A stretch of DNA of 11,783 bases from the NCBI GenBank assembly GCA_943323705.2, contig CALPIT020000060.1:1-11783 (forward strand), read 5' to 3'. Position numbers and translations under genes: made by a program. Below, piece after piece: positions 1 to 7,074 of the stretch. Under the pieces are notes generated by a model that worked only from the letters and a program-made list of their open reading frames with translations, searched no databases and was not told where the DNA came from. Numbering within the stretch: the first letter of the stretch is position 1; each line of letters opens with the position of its first letter. Source of the stretch: Streptomyces griseus (GTDB lineage: Bacteria; Bacteroidota; Bacteroidia; Chitinophagales; Chitinophagaceae).

Positions 1-11
1 GATAAACTCAG

Positions 12-44
12 CCCAAATGGTTTATAAAAGATAAACCATTTGGG
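12..44. repeat. 14-bp perfect inverted repeat (hairpin)
   Basis: CCCAAATGGTTTAT at 12-25 and its exact reverse complement at 31-44 are separated by the 5-base loop AAAAG. The stem can be extended by a G-T and an A-T pair to about 16 bp. No T-run follows on the plus strand, so it is not a standard terminator there. It lies just upstream of a tRNA-like T-arm and could be part of a structured RNA or the edge of an inserted element. The pairing is certain; the role is unknown. Confidence 0.85.
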
Positions 45-63
45 TTACGGCTAACTACCTCGT

Positions 64-88
64 GAAGGTTCGAACCCTTCCCCTACAG
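64..88 (+). other. tRNA-like T-arm and 3' end, no 5' half visible
   Basis: GAAGG (64-68) and CCTTC (76-80) pair around the loop TTCGAAC (69-75), which has the invariant T54-T55-C56-R57-A58 pattern of a tRNA T-loop. Seven bases (81-87) and a possible discriminator G follow, without an encoded CCA. No matching 5' acceptor strand (TGTAGGG) and no anticodon arm are present in bases 1-63, so this is not an intact tRNA gene. It may be a 3' tRNA remnant, such as those left by site-specific integration, or a chance T-arm mimic. Confidence 0.35.
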
Positions 89-109
89 CAGGTTTTTATT
101 TTACAGAAG

Positions 110-139
110 CCCTTGCAGCGTGAGTTGTGAGGGTTTTTT
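110..139 (+). terminator. terminator-like stem-loop
   Basis: CCCTTGCA (110-117) pairs with TGTGAGGG (126-133) in an 8-bp stem with two G-T wobbles and an 8-base loop. It is followed directly by six T (134-139). This is the arrangement of an intrinsic terminator for transcription coming from the left on the plus strand, in line with the tRNA-like segment upstream. Confidence 0.5.
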
Positions 140-178
140 GTTGGGGGGAATTTTGGAAAAGTTTCACTATAAGTTTCA

Positions 179-388
179 CTACGAATAATCTCTTACACAA
201 CGCACAGACAATCCCTCTTCTTTTTTATTTAGGTTCTTATTGGCAAAGTCATTTGAGTAATCCAAATAAAAACTCCGAACATTGTGAGATGGGTATTCAG
301 TAGAACTCCACCAATAACCGCTGTTACAATTACTGATGAATGAGGCCGTAAAGTAAAGGTACTTAGAAGAAATTTTATTGAATAACAT
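179..388 (-). pseudogene. C-terminal fragment of a FISUMP/DUF1566-like domain protein
   Basis: This 69-residue frame contains GYWWSSTEY (about residues 24-32) and ends in GLSVRCVRD. That pairing is the signature of the C-terminal part of Fibrobacter-type major paralogous (FISUMP, TIGR02145-like) and related DUF1566 domains, which are usually parts of secreted proteins of several hundred residues. There is no signal peptide, and the domain's N-terminal part is missing. The frame stays open upstream to about position 517 but the sequence there does not resemble the family. The ATG at 388 is therefore probably a chance start inside a truncated gene. Two copies of GTTTCACTA (161-169, 173-181) sit at the stop codon. 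Family assignment is fairly secure; the fragment is probably not functional. Confidence 0.6.
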
Positions 389-483
389 ATAGATCCGCTC
401 TACTTTTTGGCTTCTAAAAAAACTCAGAAGTAAACCATAAAAACTTTGGCAAGAGAATATTTGCTCAGCTAGAATTTTAAAAA

Positions 484-555
484 AAATATCTAACCTCTGT
501 AAAGTTAAAAAGTTATTTTAAACTGTTCTCGGCTAGCTTGTAGGATAACAGAGGT
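484..555 (-). terminator. possible terminator downstream of the zinc-ribbon gene
   Basis: On the minus strand ACCTCTGT (555-548) is followed 47 bases later by its exact reverse complement ACAGAGGT (500-493) and then by a T-rich tract ending in eight T. The position, just after the stop of the gene at 574-1089, suits a transcript end. The long loop makes this only a candidate. Confidence 0.3.
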
Positions 556-573
556 GCTATTTGGAAAAGAGAT

Positions 574-1089
574 TTATTTCTTTTTGTATTTAGCTATTAA
601 ATCGTCAATCTCTTTTGCCTTATCTAATTTTCCTTTCTTTAAATAATATTGCTTTACAGTGAGCAATGCATCATCAGCCGCGGCATCCCAATTTCCCCAA
701 GCATCCGCCAAATCAGGATCATATTTCCTCATAGTTTGTAAATATTCTGGTTGATCTGCCTCTTCAATTTTAATCCATTTCTCAAATAAAGGAGAATATA
801 CACCACTCCAAAAATTATAATTTGAGCTTGACTTGGCTTTATATTTAATTTCACATTTTTCACATTCTATTCCAAAGGTGAATATTACATCCTCTCTGAA
901 CTGTGTGTTGTATCTTTTATCAAATTTTCCGGATTTAGTTATTCGACCATTAACCATATTGTTATCTGTTTCACGATTGATTATTTTATGCGATTTCTGA
1001 ATGTTTCTGCAATTAGGACATCGAAACTTGGGTTTTCTCATTATAAAATATGCTATTCCGATGATGAGAGCAATAATAAATGTTAACAT
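574..1089 (-). CDS. small membrane-anchored zinc-ribbon protein, function unknown
   Basis: The product is 171 residues. Residues 2-17 form one hydrophobic helix, followed by basic residues (RKPK), so the rest should face the cytoplasm if the anchor is N-in/C-out reversed, or be exported if it acts as a signal anchor; the sequence does not decide. C24/C27 (CPNC) and C76/C79 (CEKC) make two CxxC knuckles about 50 residues apart, as in a treble-clef or zinc-ribbon fold with a long insert. The C-terminal third is helical and charged (DPDLADAWGNWDAAADDALL, then a lysine-rich tail). It stands alone, separated from its neighbours by AT-rich spacers, and has no clear Shine-Dalgarno site, which is usual in Bacteroidota. 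I recognise no family. It shares the paired-CxxC design with the gene at 2538-3440, but the two are not obviously homologous. Confidence 0.75.
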   Translation of the reverse strand: MLTFIIALIIGIAYFIMRKPKFRCPNCRNIQKSHKIINRETDNNMVNGRITKSGKFDKRYNTQFREDVIFTFGIECEKCEIKYKAKSSSNYNFWSGVYSPLFEKWIKIEEADQPEYLQTMRKYDPDLADAWGNWDAAADDALLTVKQYYLKKGKLDKAKEIDDLIAKYKKK

Positions 1090-1118
1090 AAAAAATTAAT
1101 TGATTAATAACATTACTT

Positions 1119-1518
1119 TCAGCCAAATAATAATTTGAGGATGATTGATCCAAGCTTTCTCTCTAATCCGTTTTTAGTTGTGGGACACCGGTTCTCCTTG
1201 CAAAAGAATTTTTCATACTCGAAATTCCTGTTGCTCTTTTCCAAGAGAATGATAATCCAAATTTTTTCCCATTTTAATTTTTTTTGTCTTTCATATTATA
1301 TAATAAAGAAAGTTTGTCTTTTAAGTTCTTGATACGAATTTCCAAACGGAATTTTTTTAAATCACTTTTGTCTTCAAATTGACTAATCGTCTTTAATATT
1401 TTAATTTTAAGTAGAATATTTTGGAGTAAGTCATCAGAAGTATTGTTTCTTCGTAATCCGAATTTTCCAAGGTATTTTTTGAAATATCAATAATACCCAG
1501 CAAATCAGAAATCATCAT
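1119..1518 (-). pseudogene. frameshifted small gene (best supported part 1274-1518)
   Basis: ATGATG at 1518-1513 opens a frame reading MMISDLLGIIDISK. At the six-T tract at 1475-1480 (six A in the coding sense) a shift is needed, after which another frame continues without a stop for about 65 codons (KYLGKFGLRRNNTSDDLLQ and onward) to TAA at 1276-1274. One extra A would give a continuous protein of about 81 residues, lysine-rich and probably coiled-coil. At an eight-A tract just before that stop, a second single-base insertion would join a third open stretch (LKWEKIWIIILLEK onward, with CKENRCP) down to TGA at 1121-1119, giving about 133 residues. No family is recognised. Either a decayed gene or homopolymer errors in the sequence would explain it. 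The first shift is persuasive; the second is tentative. Confidence 0.45.
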
Positions 1519-1696
1519 AAATATAATATTTGAATAAAAATAGGTAAAATACAAATACAAACAAACTGTTATTTAATGATGTTTCCTATACTTTCTAGGT
1601 TGGGAAGTAAGGGCAAAATTTTTGAGTTTGGAGAAATTAATTCTTACTAATCTAAAATGAATGACAAAAAAACTATTATATATCATTTTGATACAA

Positions 1697-2554
1697 TTAC
1701 CTACACCCCTCCCCCAACCCCACACTATCAATAATCTTTTCCCCTTCCTCCTCCTGATATTTTATCGCCTTTTTATAATCATTGCAAATGGCTTGCTGGT
1801 TGCCACTTAATTTTTTCTCACAAAGCGCCCTTAAATAATAGGCTCGTGAAAACTTATGATATAAAATGATTGCCATGTTTGCATCGGCATAAGCACTGTC
1901 ATAATATCCATCACTGTAGTGAATCAAGCCCTTTCCCCAAAAACCAAATTCATAATATTTGTTCACATGAATGGATTGGTTGAAATTATTCATCGCTTCA
2001 TCTCTGTATTTATAATAATCATCGCTTTTATATGGTGCAGATTTCATAAAGTAGTAGTTTATTTTACCTAACGCATAATAAATTTGGGAAACAGAAAAAA
2101 TATCTTTTGAAACACGATTCTCATAAAAATCCTTAGCATTTGTAAAATATGAAAGTGCACTTATTGTATCTTTTTCATTTTCAAGACTTATCCAACCTAA
2201 ATAGTTTGACGCCGTGCAATAAATTTTGGGGTTCAGAGATTTTATCTGGGCTTTATTCAAATCAACCTTTGCACTCTCGATATTATTGAGATAATAATAT
2301 GAAAGTCCTCTGTATAAATACGCCTCTTCGTTATCCGAATTAGATTTGATAAGTTCATTGAAATCATTAATTGCAGATTGGTAATAACCCAAATCAAATT
2401 TCTGATAAGCCTTTTTTAAAATAACATCCTCGGTTAAACATCCATTCAATAAAAACAAGGTTAAAATGGAACAAACTTGCCAAAATCGATGTAAAGAAAT
2501 AAAAATCAAATCTGTAGTCTTATTTTTTTCAATTGCCTTAATTTTCATTTTCAT
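1697..2554 (-). CDS. TPR-repeat lipoprotein
   Basis: The product is 285 residues. A hydrophobic segment at about 27-38 ends in LLNGC, a lipobox with C39 as the lipidated residue, so the mature protein should be membrane-anchored in the envelope. The leader is long (38 residues), but there is no later ATG before the lipobox. The rest is helical tetratricopeptide-type repeats: clear units at about 46-76 (GYYQSAINDFNELIK), 77-108 (EEAYLYRGLSYYYL), 203-235 and 237-268, with more divergent ones between. TPR domains bind partner proteins; no enzyme motif is visible. The start overlaps the end of the upstream gene by 17 bp, which suggests translational coupling as the last gene of the rhomboid operon. 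The last codons (VGLGEGCR) are unusually G-rich. Confidence 0.85.
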   Translation of the reverse strand: MKMKIKAIEKNKTTDLIFISLHRFWQVCSILTLFLLNGCLTEDVILKKAYQKFDLGYYQSAINDFNELIKSNSDNEEAYLYRGLSYYYLNNIESAKVDLNKAQIKSLNPKIYCTASNYLGWISLENEKDTISALSYFTNAKDFYENRVSKDIFSVSQIYYALGKINYYFMKSAPYKSDDYYKYRDEAMNNFNQSIHVNKYYEFGFWGKGLIHYSDGYYDSAYADANMAIILYHKFSRAYYLRALCEKKLSGNQQAICNDYKKAIKYQEEEGEKIIDSVGLGEGCR

Positions 2555-3440
2555 TGTTTGTGTATAAATTTTTTACTCCAGTGTTCATTTGCGCCTGTCT
2601 GTATTTTTCCATAATAATAGCTTCGGTCTCTTTGTCGATATAAATATTTACTATTTCAGTAGGTTCATAGTCTGTACACAACTCCGGTTCATCATCTTTG
2701 ATTTCATAATATTTAACTACTTTTTGAATTGTCAATAATGATTCATTTATACATTTTTCACAAGTAAATAATTCGAGGGAAATATAATTGTAAGGAGTGT
2801 CTTCTTTGACTAACGTGACAAAAAAATCATCGTTGATAACTGTATCATATTTTGTGATGAAATGATATTTTCCCGGAGAGGATTGCTCAAGTTCATTTAA
2901 AAAAGAGGCTGCATCGAAAAAAAATAACTTCTTGGAGTTATAATAACTTTGACAATTTTCACAAAATAGACCAATGACATATTCTGGATCCTCATAAATC
3001 ATGATTATGGAAAGAAAAAATGCAAGTGTATCCGGAAGAAAAAATGCACCTTCATACTGCTGTACTTTACAAAAAAGTATGAGCATATGTAATGGACTCG
3101 AAAGAGCTGTAAGATAATCTGTCTCCTCAAAATCACACAAATTCATAGCCCACATACTATACCAACTTATCAATGAAACCAATAACGCTACCAAATAAGT
3201 AAGTCTTCTGTTTCTGTTTTTCATCGCTTTGACTATATATCCTGTAATTTGGACACAGACTAATGCAAAGAGTAATTTGATAAGTAATAACCAAAATCCG
3301 CTCAAGTCAAAATATAAAATGACCGTACCGAATATAATTCCGTTAATCATACTGAGAAAAATCAACCAAATTGATTTTGGTATTGAAATGGCAACACCAA
3401 TCTTATTTGAAGAAATATATTTTGTTCCTTCTTTTGACAT
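2538..3440 (-). CDS. multi-pass membrane protein with paired CxxC motifs, unknown function
   Basis: The product is 300 residues. Three strong hydrophobic helices (about 24-43, 48-70, 80-99) and one or two weaker ones (about 112-124 and 132-149) are followed by a soluble C-terminal half. That half contains C160/C163 (CENC) and C227/C230 (CEKC), enough to hold one zinc ion in a split ribbon. No catalytic motif is recognised. The gene begins 9 bp after the rhomboid stop and overlaps the TPR lipoprotein by 17 bp, so the three genes very probably form one transcript. The context suggests a membrane partner or substrate of the rhomboid protease, but this is only inference from position. Confidence 0.75.
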   Translation of the reverse strand: MSKEGTKYISSNKIGVAISIPKSIWLIFLSMINGIIFGTVILYFDLSGFWLLLIKLLFALVCVQITGYIVKAMKNRNRRLTYLVALLVSLISWYSMWAMNLCDFEETDYLTALSSPLHMLILFCKVQQYEGAFFLPDTLAFFLSIIMIYEDPEYVIGLFCENCQSYYNSKKLFFFDAASFLNELEQSSPGKYHFITKYDTVINDDFFVTLVKEDTPYNYISLELFTCEKCINESLLTIQKVVKYYEIKDDEPELCTDYEPTEIVNIYIDKETEAIIMEKYRQAQMNTGVKNLYTNNENEN

Positions 3441-3449
3441 TATTTTTAT

Positions 3450-4190
3450 TTAGATTGTTTCAGCTTCTTTTGGGGTTTCGTTTTTTTTCTTTCGTAAAGA
3501 GTATAGTCTGACTAGAAAAAAGCCGCCTATAGCGCCGCCAATATGTGCAGCATAAGCCACTCCACTCGATTGGTCGTAAATAATTGAAATAAGCCCAATA
3601 ACTTGTATTGCCATCCAAATCATTCCCCATAAAAACGCCGGCGTATCAAGAAAACCAAAAATAATATTGAACATCAGGTGTATTTTATTACGGGGAAATA
3701 GCATCATATATCCTCCAATAATTCCGGATATCGCACCCGAAGCACCAATATTTCGGGTATACGTATTCAAATCGAATAAGACAACAAACGATATATCTAA
3801 TAAAGAAGCTAACACACCACATAAAAGATAAAAGATCAAGAATTTTATCGGTCCAAGCGCAGACTCAAGATTATCTCCAAATACAAAAAGAAAAAACAAA
3901 TTGCCAGCCAAATGCCAAAAATCGCCATGCATAAACATAGAAGTTATAATGGTTAAATAAACCGGGTGAGGAGAAGCTTCAAAATAACCGGGAATGACCA
4001 CATCTTTACCACTCAATATCTCCGCAGGAAGCATGCAATAGCCATTAAAAAAATTATTTTCTACTGATTCCATTAAATTGGAACTGTCAACCTGTAAACC
4101 CAAATAAACAAAAACATTGATAGCAATAAGTATATAGGTGACAAAAATACTCTTGTTTTTATAGTTATTGTCGTCATATATGATATACAT
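3450..4190 (-). CDS. rhomboid-family intramembrane serine protease
   Basis: The product is 246 residues, a normal length for a bacterial rhomboid (peptidase family S54). It cleaves membrane proteins inside the lipid bilayer using a Ser-His dyad. The signature is intact: GASGAISG with nucleophile S151, AAHIGG with H216, and HGDFWHLAGN, in which H93 and N97 match the oxyanion/loop residues of the family. Hydrophobic helices occur at about 15-32, 76-88, 96-107, 117-139, 149-165, 185-204 and 212-230, as expected for a core of six helices plus one. The C-terminus is short and basic, then acidic, with no extra domain. It is the first gene of a minus-strand operon with the CxxC membrane protein and the TPR lipoprotein. 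Confidence 0.95.
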   Translation of the reverse strand: MYIIYDDNNYKNKSIFVTYILIAINVFVYLGLQVDSSNLMESVENNFFNGYCMLPAEILSGKDVVIPGYFEASPHPVYLTIITSMFMHGDFWHLAGNLFFLFVFGDNLESALGPIKFLIFYLLCGVLASLLDISFVVLFDLNTYTRNIGASGAISGIIGGYMMLFPRNKIHLMFNIIFGFLDTPAFLWGMIWMAIQVIGLISIIYDQSSGVAYAAHIGGAIGGFFLVRLYSLRKKKNETPKEAETI

Positions 4191-4271
4191 TGTTGGACTT
4201 ATTTCAAAGTGAAAAACGAAAGTAACTTTTGTTGAATATAAAATAAAAATTTTGTTATAATAAATCTCTTC

Positions 4272-4415
4272 TCAACCAACCAGCTCTTTCTGGACAGTTA
4301 TTGGCACTATGCTTTCAACTACTTCTATAACTGGCGGAGGAGGCTCCGGTACTTGAGGTGCGTTTCTTAAAGGGTTGAAACTTAAATTTGATTGATTTTT
4401 ATCTATTTTTATTTT
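4272..4415 (-). pseudogene. proline-rich C-terminal gene remnant
   Basis: A frame bounded by stops (TAA at 4418-4416, TGA at 4274-4272) reads 47 codons, including SFNPLRNAPQVPEPPPPVIE and ending TVQKELVG. There is no ATG or GTG near its start. The codons are protein-like and far more GC-rich than the spacer around them (CCG GAG CCT CCT CCG CCA), which argues for the tail of a lost gene. No family is recognised. It lies upstream of the rhomboid start and may overlap that gene's promoter region. Confidence 0.35.
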
Positions 4416-4441
4416 TTAAAATATATCCTTAAATAATAATT

Positions 4442-5536
4442 ATGAACCTAATTAATGCAATTGCTTTTTTTATAATAATTTTAATGCCACTGTTTCGTAC
4501 ATTAATTTTTATTTATTATGAAATAGTATGGAAAAACAAAACGCAATTGTATGAAACCATTTTAATAAAAATCTTTAAAAAAATCAATTCGCATCAAAAT
4601 TTAGAGGTAATGATAGCAGATTTGATTGACCCAATTGCTGGTATTGGTGTTGAAGATATTTGGATAATTAGAGCAGGAAATATTAAAGTAAAAAATAACG
4701 AAGCACTAGAAAACATAATTAATTTACCAGGAATTAATAATATTGTTTCAGAAGTATTAACTGAGTTTCAATCCCAAAAACCCCGGAAATATATTGTCAA
4801 TTATCATCTTAAAGTTCTTTTAATTCAAGGTTGGAGAACTCCAAGCAAACCCTCGAAAAATTATGCAGAGGTAATAGAATTTGTATACCCTTTGATTCGC
4901 ACTTTAAAAAGTTTTGCTAAGGAGTATTTAAAAAAACTTAGTGAAAAAGAGTCAAGAGAAAGCATATATTTTAAATTCTGTGTAGTTTTTTATAGAAAGT
5001 ACACATACAATCTCTACAAGAGGGCATTCATTATTGGATTTTTTTCAATTATTTTATTTTTTCTTATGATATCATTTCCTATAGCATACTTTTTATTAAT
5101 CCTTTCTATACCTATTTGTTTGAATCTAATAAAGCAACAACAGCCTTATTTTAAATCATTTGAAGAATTGATTAATGATTTAAATAAATCCAACAATTAT
5201 CCTCCAATTACAATAAATCAATTTAAAATAGGCAAGGTTTCTTATGGAGATTCAAGCACCGTGGGTGAAGAAATGAAAAATAACGCAAATTATATGTCTG
5301 GTAAATTAAATCGGAGTGTTATGTGGAGTGTTATTTTTTTACTTTTTGGAATATTATTTTTGATTCTTTTTGTTGAATCCAACAATTATCCTGATGACAC
5401 TAACAAAGCCCTTTTCTTTTTTTTAGGACTTTTTTTTATAATTGGATGTTTTAGATATATAAAATTGTATTTAAAACTAAGATCCATAACACCTAGAAAT
5501 CTATCTAAATCAATCGAAGATGATGATAATGAATAG
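4442..5536 (+). CDS. multi-pass membrane protein of unknown function
   Basis: The product is 364 residues. There is one N-terminal helix (about 5-27), a soluble domain of about 165 residues (28-193), a helical hairpin (about 194-211 and 213-230), a second soluble loop (231-292) and a final pair of helices (about 293-311 and 323-341). It ends in an acidic tail (SIEDDDNE). The large soluble domain includes DLIDPIAGIGVEDIWIIRAG and has no recognised enzyme motif. The loop before the last pair contains GDSSTVGEE. Base composition is strongly AT, like the flanks. It is divergent from the rhomboid operon on its left and convergent with the toxin-antitoxin operon on its right, so it is probably transcribed alone. 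I do not recognise the family. Confidence 0.75.
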   Translation: MNLINAIAFFIIILMPLFRTLIFIYYEIVWKNKTQLYETILIKIFKKINSHQNLEVMIADLIDPIAGIGVEDIWIIRAGNIKVKNNEALENIINLPGINNIVSEVLTEFQSQKPRKYIVNYHLKVLLIQGWRTPSKPSKNYAEVIEFVYPLIRTLKSFAKEYLKKLSEKESRESIYFKFCVVFYRKYTYNLYKRAFIIGFFSIILFFLMISFPIAYFLLILSIPICLNLIKQQQPYFKSFEELINDLNKSNNYPPITINQFKIGKVSYGDSSTVGEEMKNNANYMSGKLNRSVMWSVIFLLFGILFLILFVESNNYPDDTNKALFFFLGLFFIIGCFRYIKLYLKLRSITPRNLSKSIEDDDNE

Positions 5537-5664
5537 GTATTTAACTTTAATGACTTCCATTTGATTCTTACAAAATTGTTTCAGATTGCAACAGATTTTT
5601 TAATAAACAATTTCAATTCTTATACCTCCTCAACACCTTACTCTTCTCCATAATCTCCGATTGT

Positions 5665-6636
5665 TTATAACCTATTAATCTTTTCGATGTAATTAGTAAT
5701 ATATTTCTGTTTTACAACTTCAGTAAGAAAAGACTGATTTATTAATTCGATGGCTAACTCTTTTTTATTAATGAATTCGCTTAGTATTCTTTCTGCTCTT
5801 ATCTCTACAATACCTAATTTTTCTGCAAATTCAATAAAATTCGGCTTGCCATAGTAACCATATTTTTGATAGAACGCTGAATTCATATCTCCCACATATA
5901 AAGACAACGCAGTGTCTGATTCGCTAGGTGTATGTAATACTGTACTCATTAAATCATAAGCAGGAGTTAAATGATATTCCCCTTTTTCATCTCGAATCAA
6001 TGAGAAGTTTTTTAAATGAGCATCTCCATTGGATATTACATAATTGAAAACAACCAGTTTGAAGAATTTCTCCAAGGTAGGTATGCTTGCTGCAACATAA
6101 CGTTTTATCAAACTCCCAATTTCTTCATAATTAGCATCATACTTAAAGGCGTCCCCATGTGTATGTTTTGATCTTGATAATAGTTGAGCAAAATCCTCTT
6201 GCAAATATTTTCGCCCATCGTTCATTACATCGAAGCGTTTGGTTATGTAAGCGGGTTGATTGTCTTTAAAAAAAATCAACCCATTTGCTGCGGTATTAAT
6301 ATTGAAAATTTGCTCGGCAATTTGCATTGTTAAATGTTCATTCTCAGGCGCTGAATCTAACTCAATTAATTGTCTTGCAACAGGGATGGGCTTTAAAATA
6401 TATTCTCCGCCTTTTTCACATAATTCAAGTTGATTGCCCTTTAATTTTAAAGAATACTTTAGTTGTACTCCTGAAATGGAAAGTTTTTTTGTGTGCTCTT
6501 GAAATACTTGTAAAGTCTCACCTTTAGGCGCATCAAAATTGAGAACAGAAGGAACTTTCAACTTATTGAAAAGTTTTTTTCTACAAGTCAAACAGTAATC
6601 CTGTTTTGATTCTATATAACATCCTTTACAGTTCAT
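5665..6636 (-). CDS. hipT: HipT-like Ser/Thr kinase toxin (HipA C-terminal core) with N-terminal zinc ribbon
   Basis: The product is 323 residues, about 110 shorter than full HipA because the N-terminal subdomain is encoded separately by the upstream gene. Kinase landmarks of the HipA family are in order: KLSISGVQLK (about 51-60) for the phosphate loop, YILKP with K82 as ATP lysine, the E100 region PENEHLTMQIA, catalytic NGDAHLKNFS (N203, D205, H207, K209, N210) and the metal-binding YDLM (D228). HipA/HipT toxins phosphorylate aminoacyl-tRNA synthetases (GltX for HipA, TrpS for the E. coli HipT), stopping translation; the target here is unknown. S53 and S55 match the paired serines (SIS) described as autophosphorylation sites in HipT. 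An unusual N-terminus with C3/C6 and C15/C18 looks like a small zinc ribbon. It is third in the operon, 114 bp after hipS. Confidence 0.9.
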   Translation of the reverse strand: MNCKGCYIESKQDYCLTCRKKLFNKLKVPSVLNFDAPKGETLQVFQEHTKKLSISGVQLKYSLKLKGNQLELCEKGGEYILKPIPVARQLIELDSAPENEHLTMQIAEQIFNINTAANGLIFFKDNQPAYITKRFDVMNDGRKYLQEDFAQLLSRSKHTHGDAFKYDANYEEIGSLIKRYVAASIPTLEKFFKLVVFNYVISNGDAHLKNFSLIRDEKGEYHLTPAYDLMSTVLHTPSESDTALSLYVGDMNSAFYQKYGYYGKPNFIEFAEKLGIVEIRAERILSEFINKKELAIELINQSFLTEVVKQKYITNYIEKINRL

Positions 6637-6750
6637 GTATGTAATATTAAGTCAAAAGTGAAAAGTAAAAATTTTTGATTTTTTTATTTTTTAATTTGAA
6701 AATGTTTTTTATCATACCAAGTTGGTAAGAGGCTTTCTTTCACAAATAAT

Positions 6751-7074
6751 TCATTCTTCCAATTTTTTAATTGTAATGGCTCCAATAGTATCTTCTCCGG
6801 AAGTGAGTAATAATCTTCCAAAATCATCATTCTCATCAATTTTCAATAACCTACATTGAATCTCTTTATTTACACCCTCAGATAGGAGTCCAAAAAAGAA
6901 TGGAAAGAGTACAGCTGATTTATATACTGCTTTAGTTTTTGGAAGCGTCAGACTTATTGGAGGATATGCTGTGTTTTCGAAGTAATTATTATCATACGTA
7001 AAAACATATTCCCCCGAAATATTTTTCTCAATAATACCTGCTTGAACTTCGTTACAAAAAACAACTCCTTTCAT
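6751..7074 (-). CDS. hipS: HipS-like protein (free HipA N-terminal subdomain), probable antitoxin
   Basis: The product is 107 residues and matches the HipA N-terminal subdomain 1 family (Couple_hipA): TYDNNYFENTAYPPISLTLP (27-46), FPFFFGLLSEG (57-67), and LLLTSGEDTIGAITI (88-102). In the E. coli HipBST system this stand-alone piece (HipS), not HipB, neutralises the kinase HipT, in part by inserting Trp65 into the active site, as I recall. This protein has no tryptophan at all, so the contact must differ. Its start codon overlaps the hipB stop by one base (TAATG), which indicates coupled translation. Confidence 0.88.
   Translation of the reverse strand: MKGVVFCNEVQAGIIEKNISGEYVFTYDNNYFENTAYPPISLTLPKTKAVYKSAVLFPFFFGLLSEGVNKEIQCRLLKIDENDDFGRLLLTSGEDTIGAITIKKLEE

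Noticed and set aside
40..60. Integron attC-like site (GTTACGGCTAAC)
   Set aside because: The GTTA/TAAC pairing is only 4 bp, no full R'/R'' box pair fits the consensus, and no integrase is visible.
1..88. Complete tRNA or tmRNA gene
   Set aside because: The T-arm is good, but no matching 5' acceptor strand, D-arm or anticodon loop with T33 can be folded from bases 1-63.
179..388. Variable region of a diversity-generating retroelement
   Set aside because: The domain type could host one, but there is no reverse transcriptase or template repeat in the window and the gene is a fragment.
1135..1332. 65-codon plus-strand reading frame in the spacer
   Set aside because: It has no recognisable domain, has low-complexity Phe/Ser/Lys content, and runs antisense to the more protein-like frameshifted segments on the minus strand.
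3229..3453. 74-codon plus-strand frame opposite the CxxC membrane protein
   Set aside because: It lies entirely antisense to a well-supported coding region and shows no domain or promoter.
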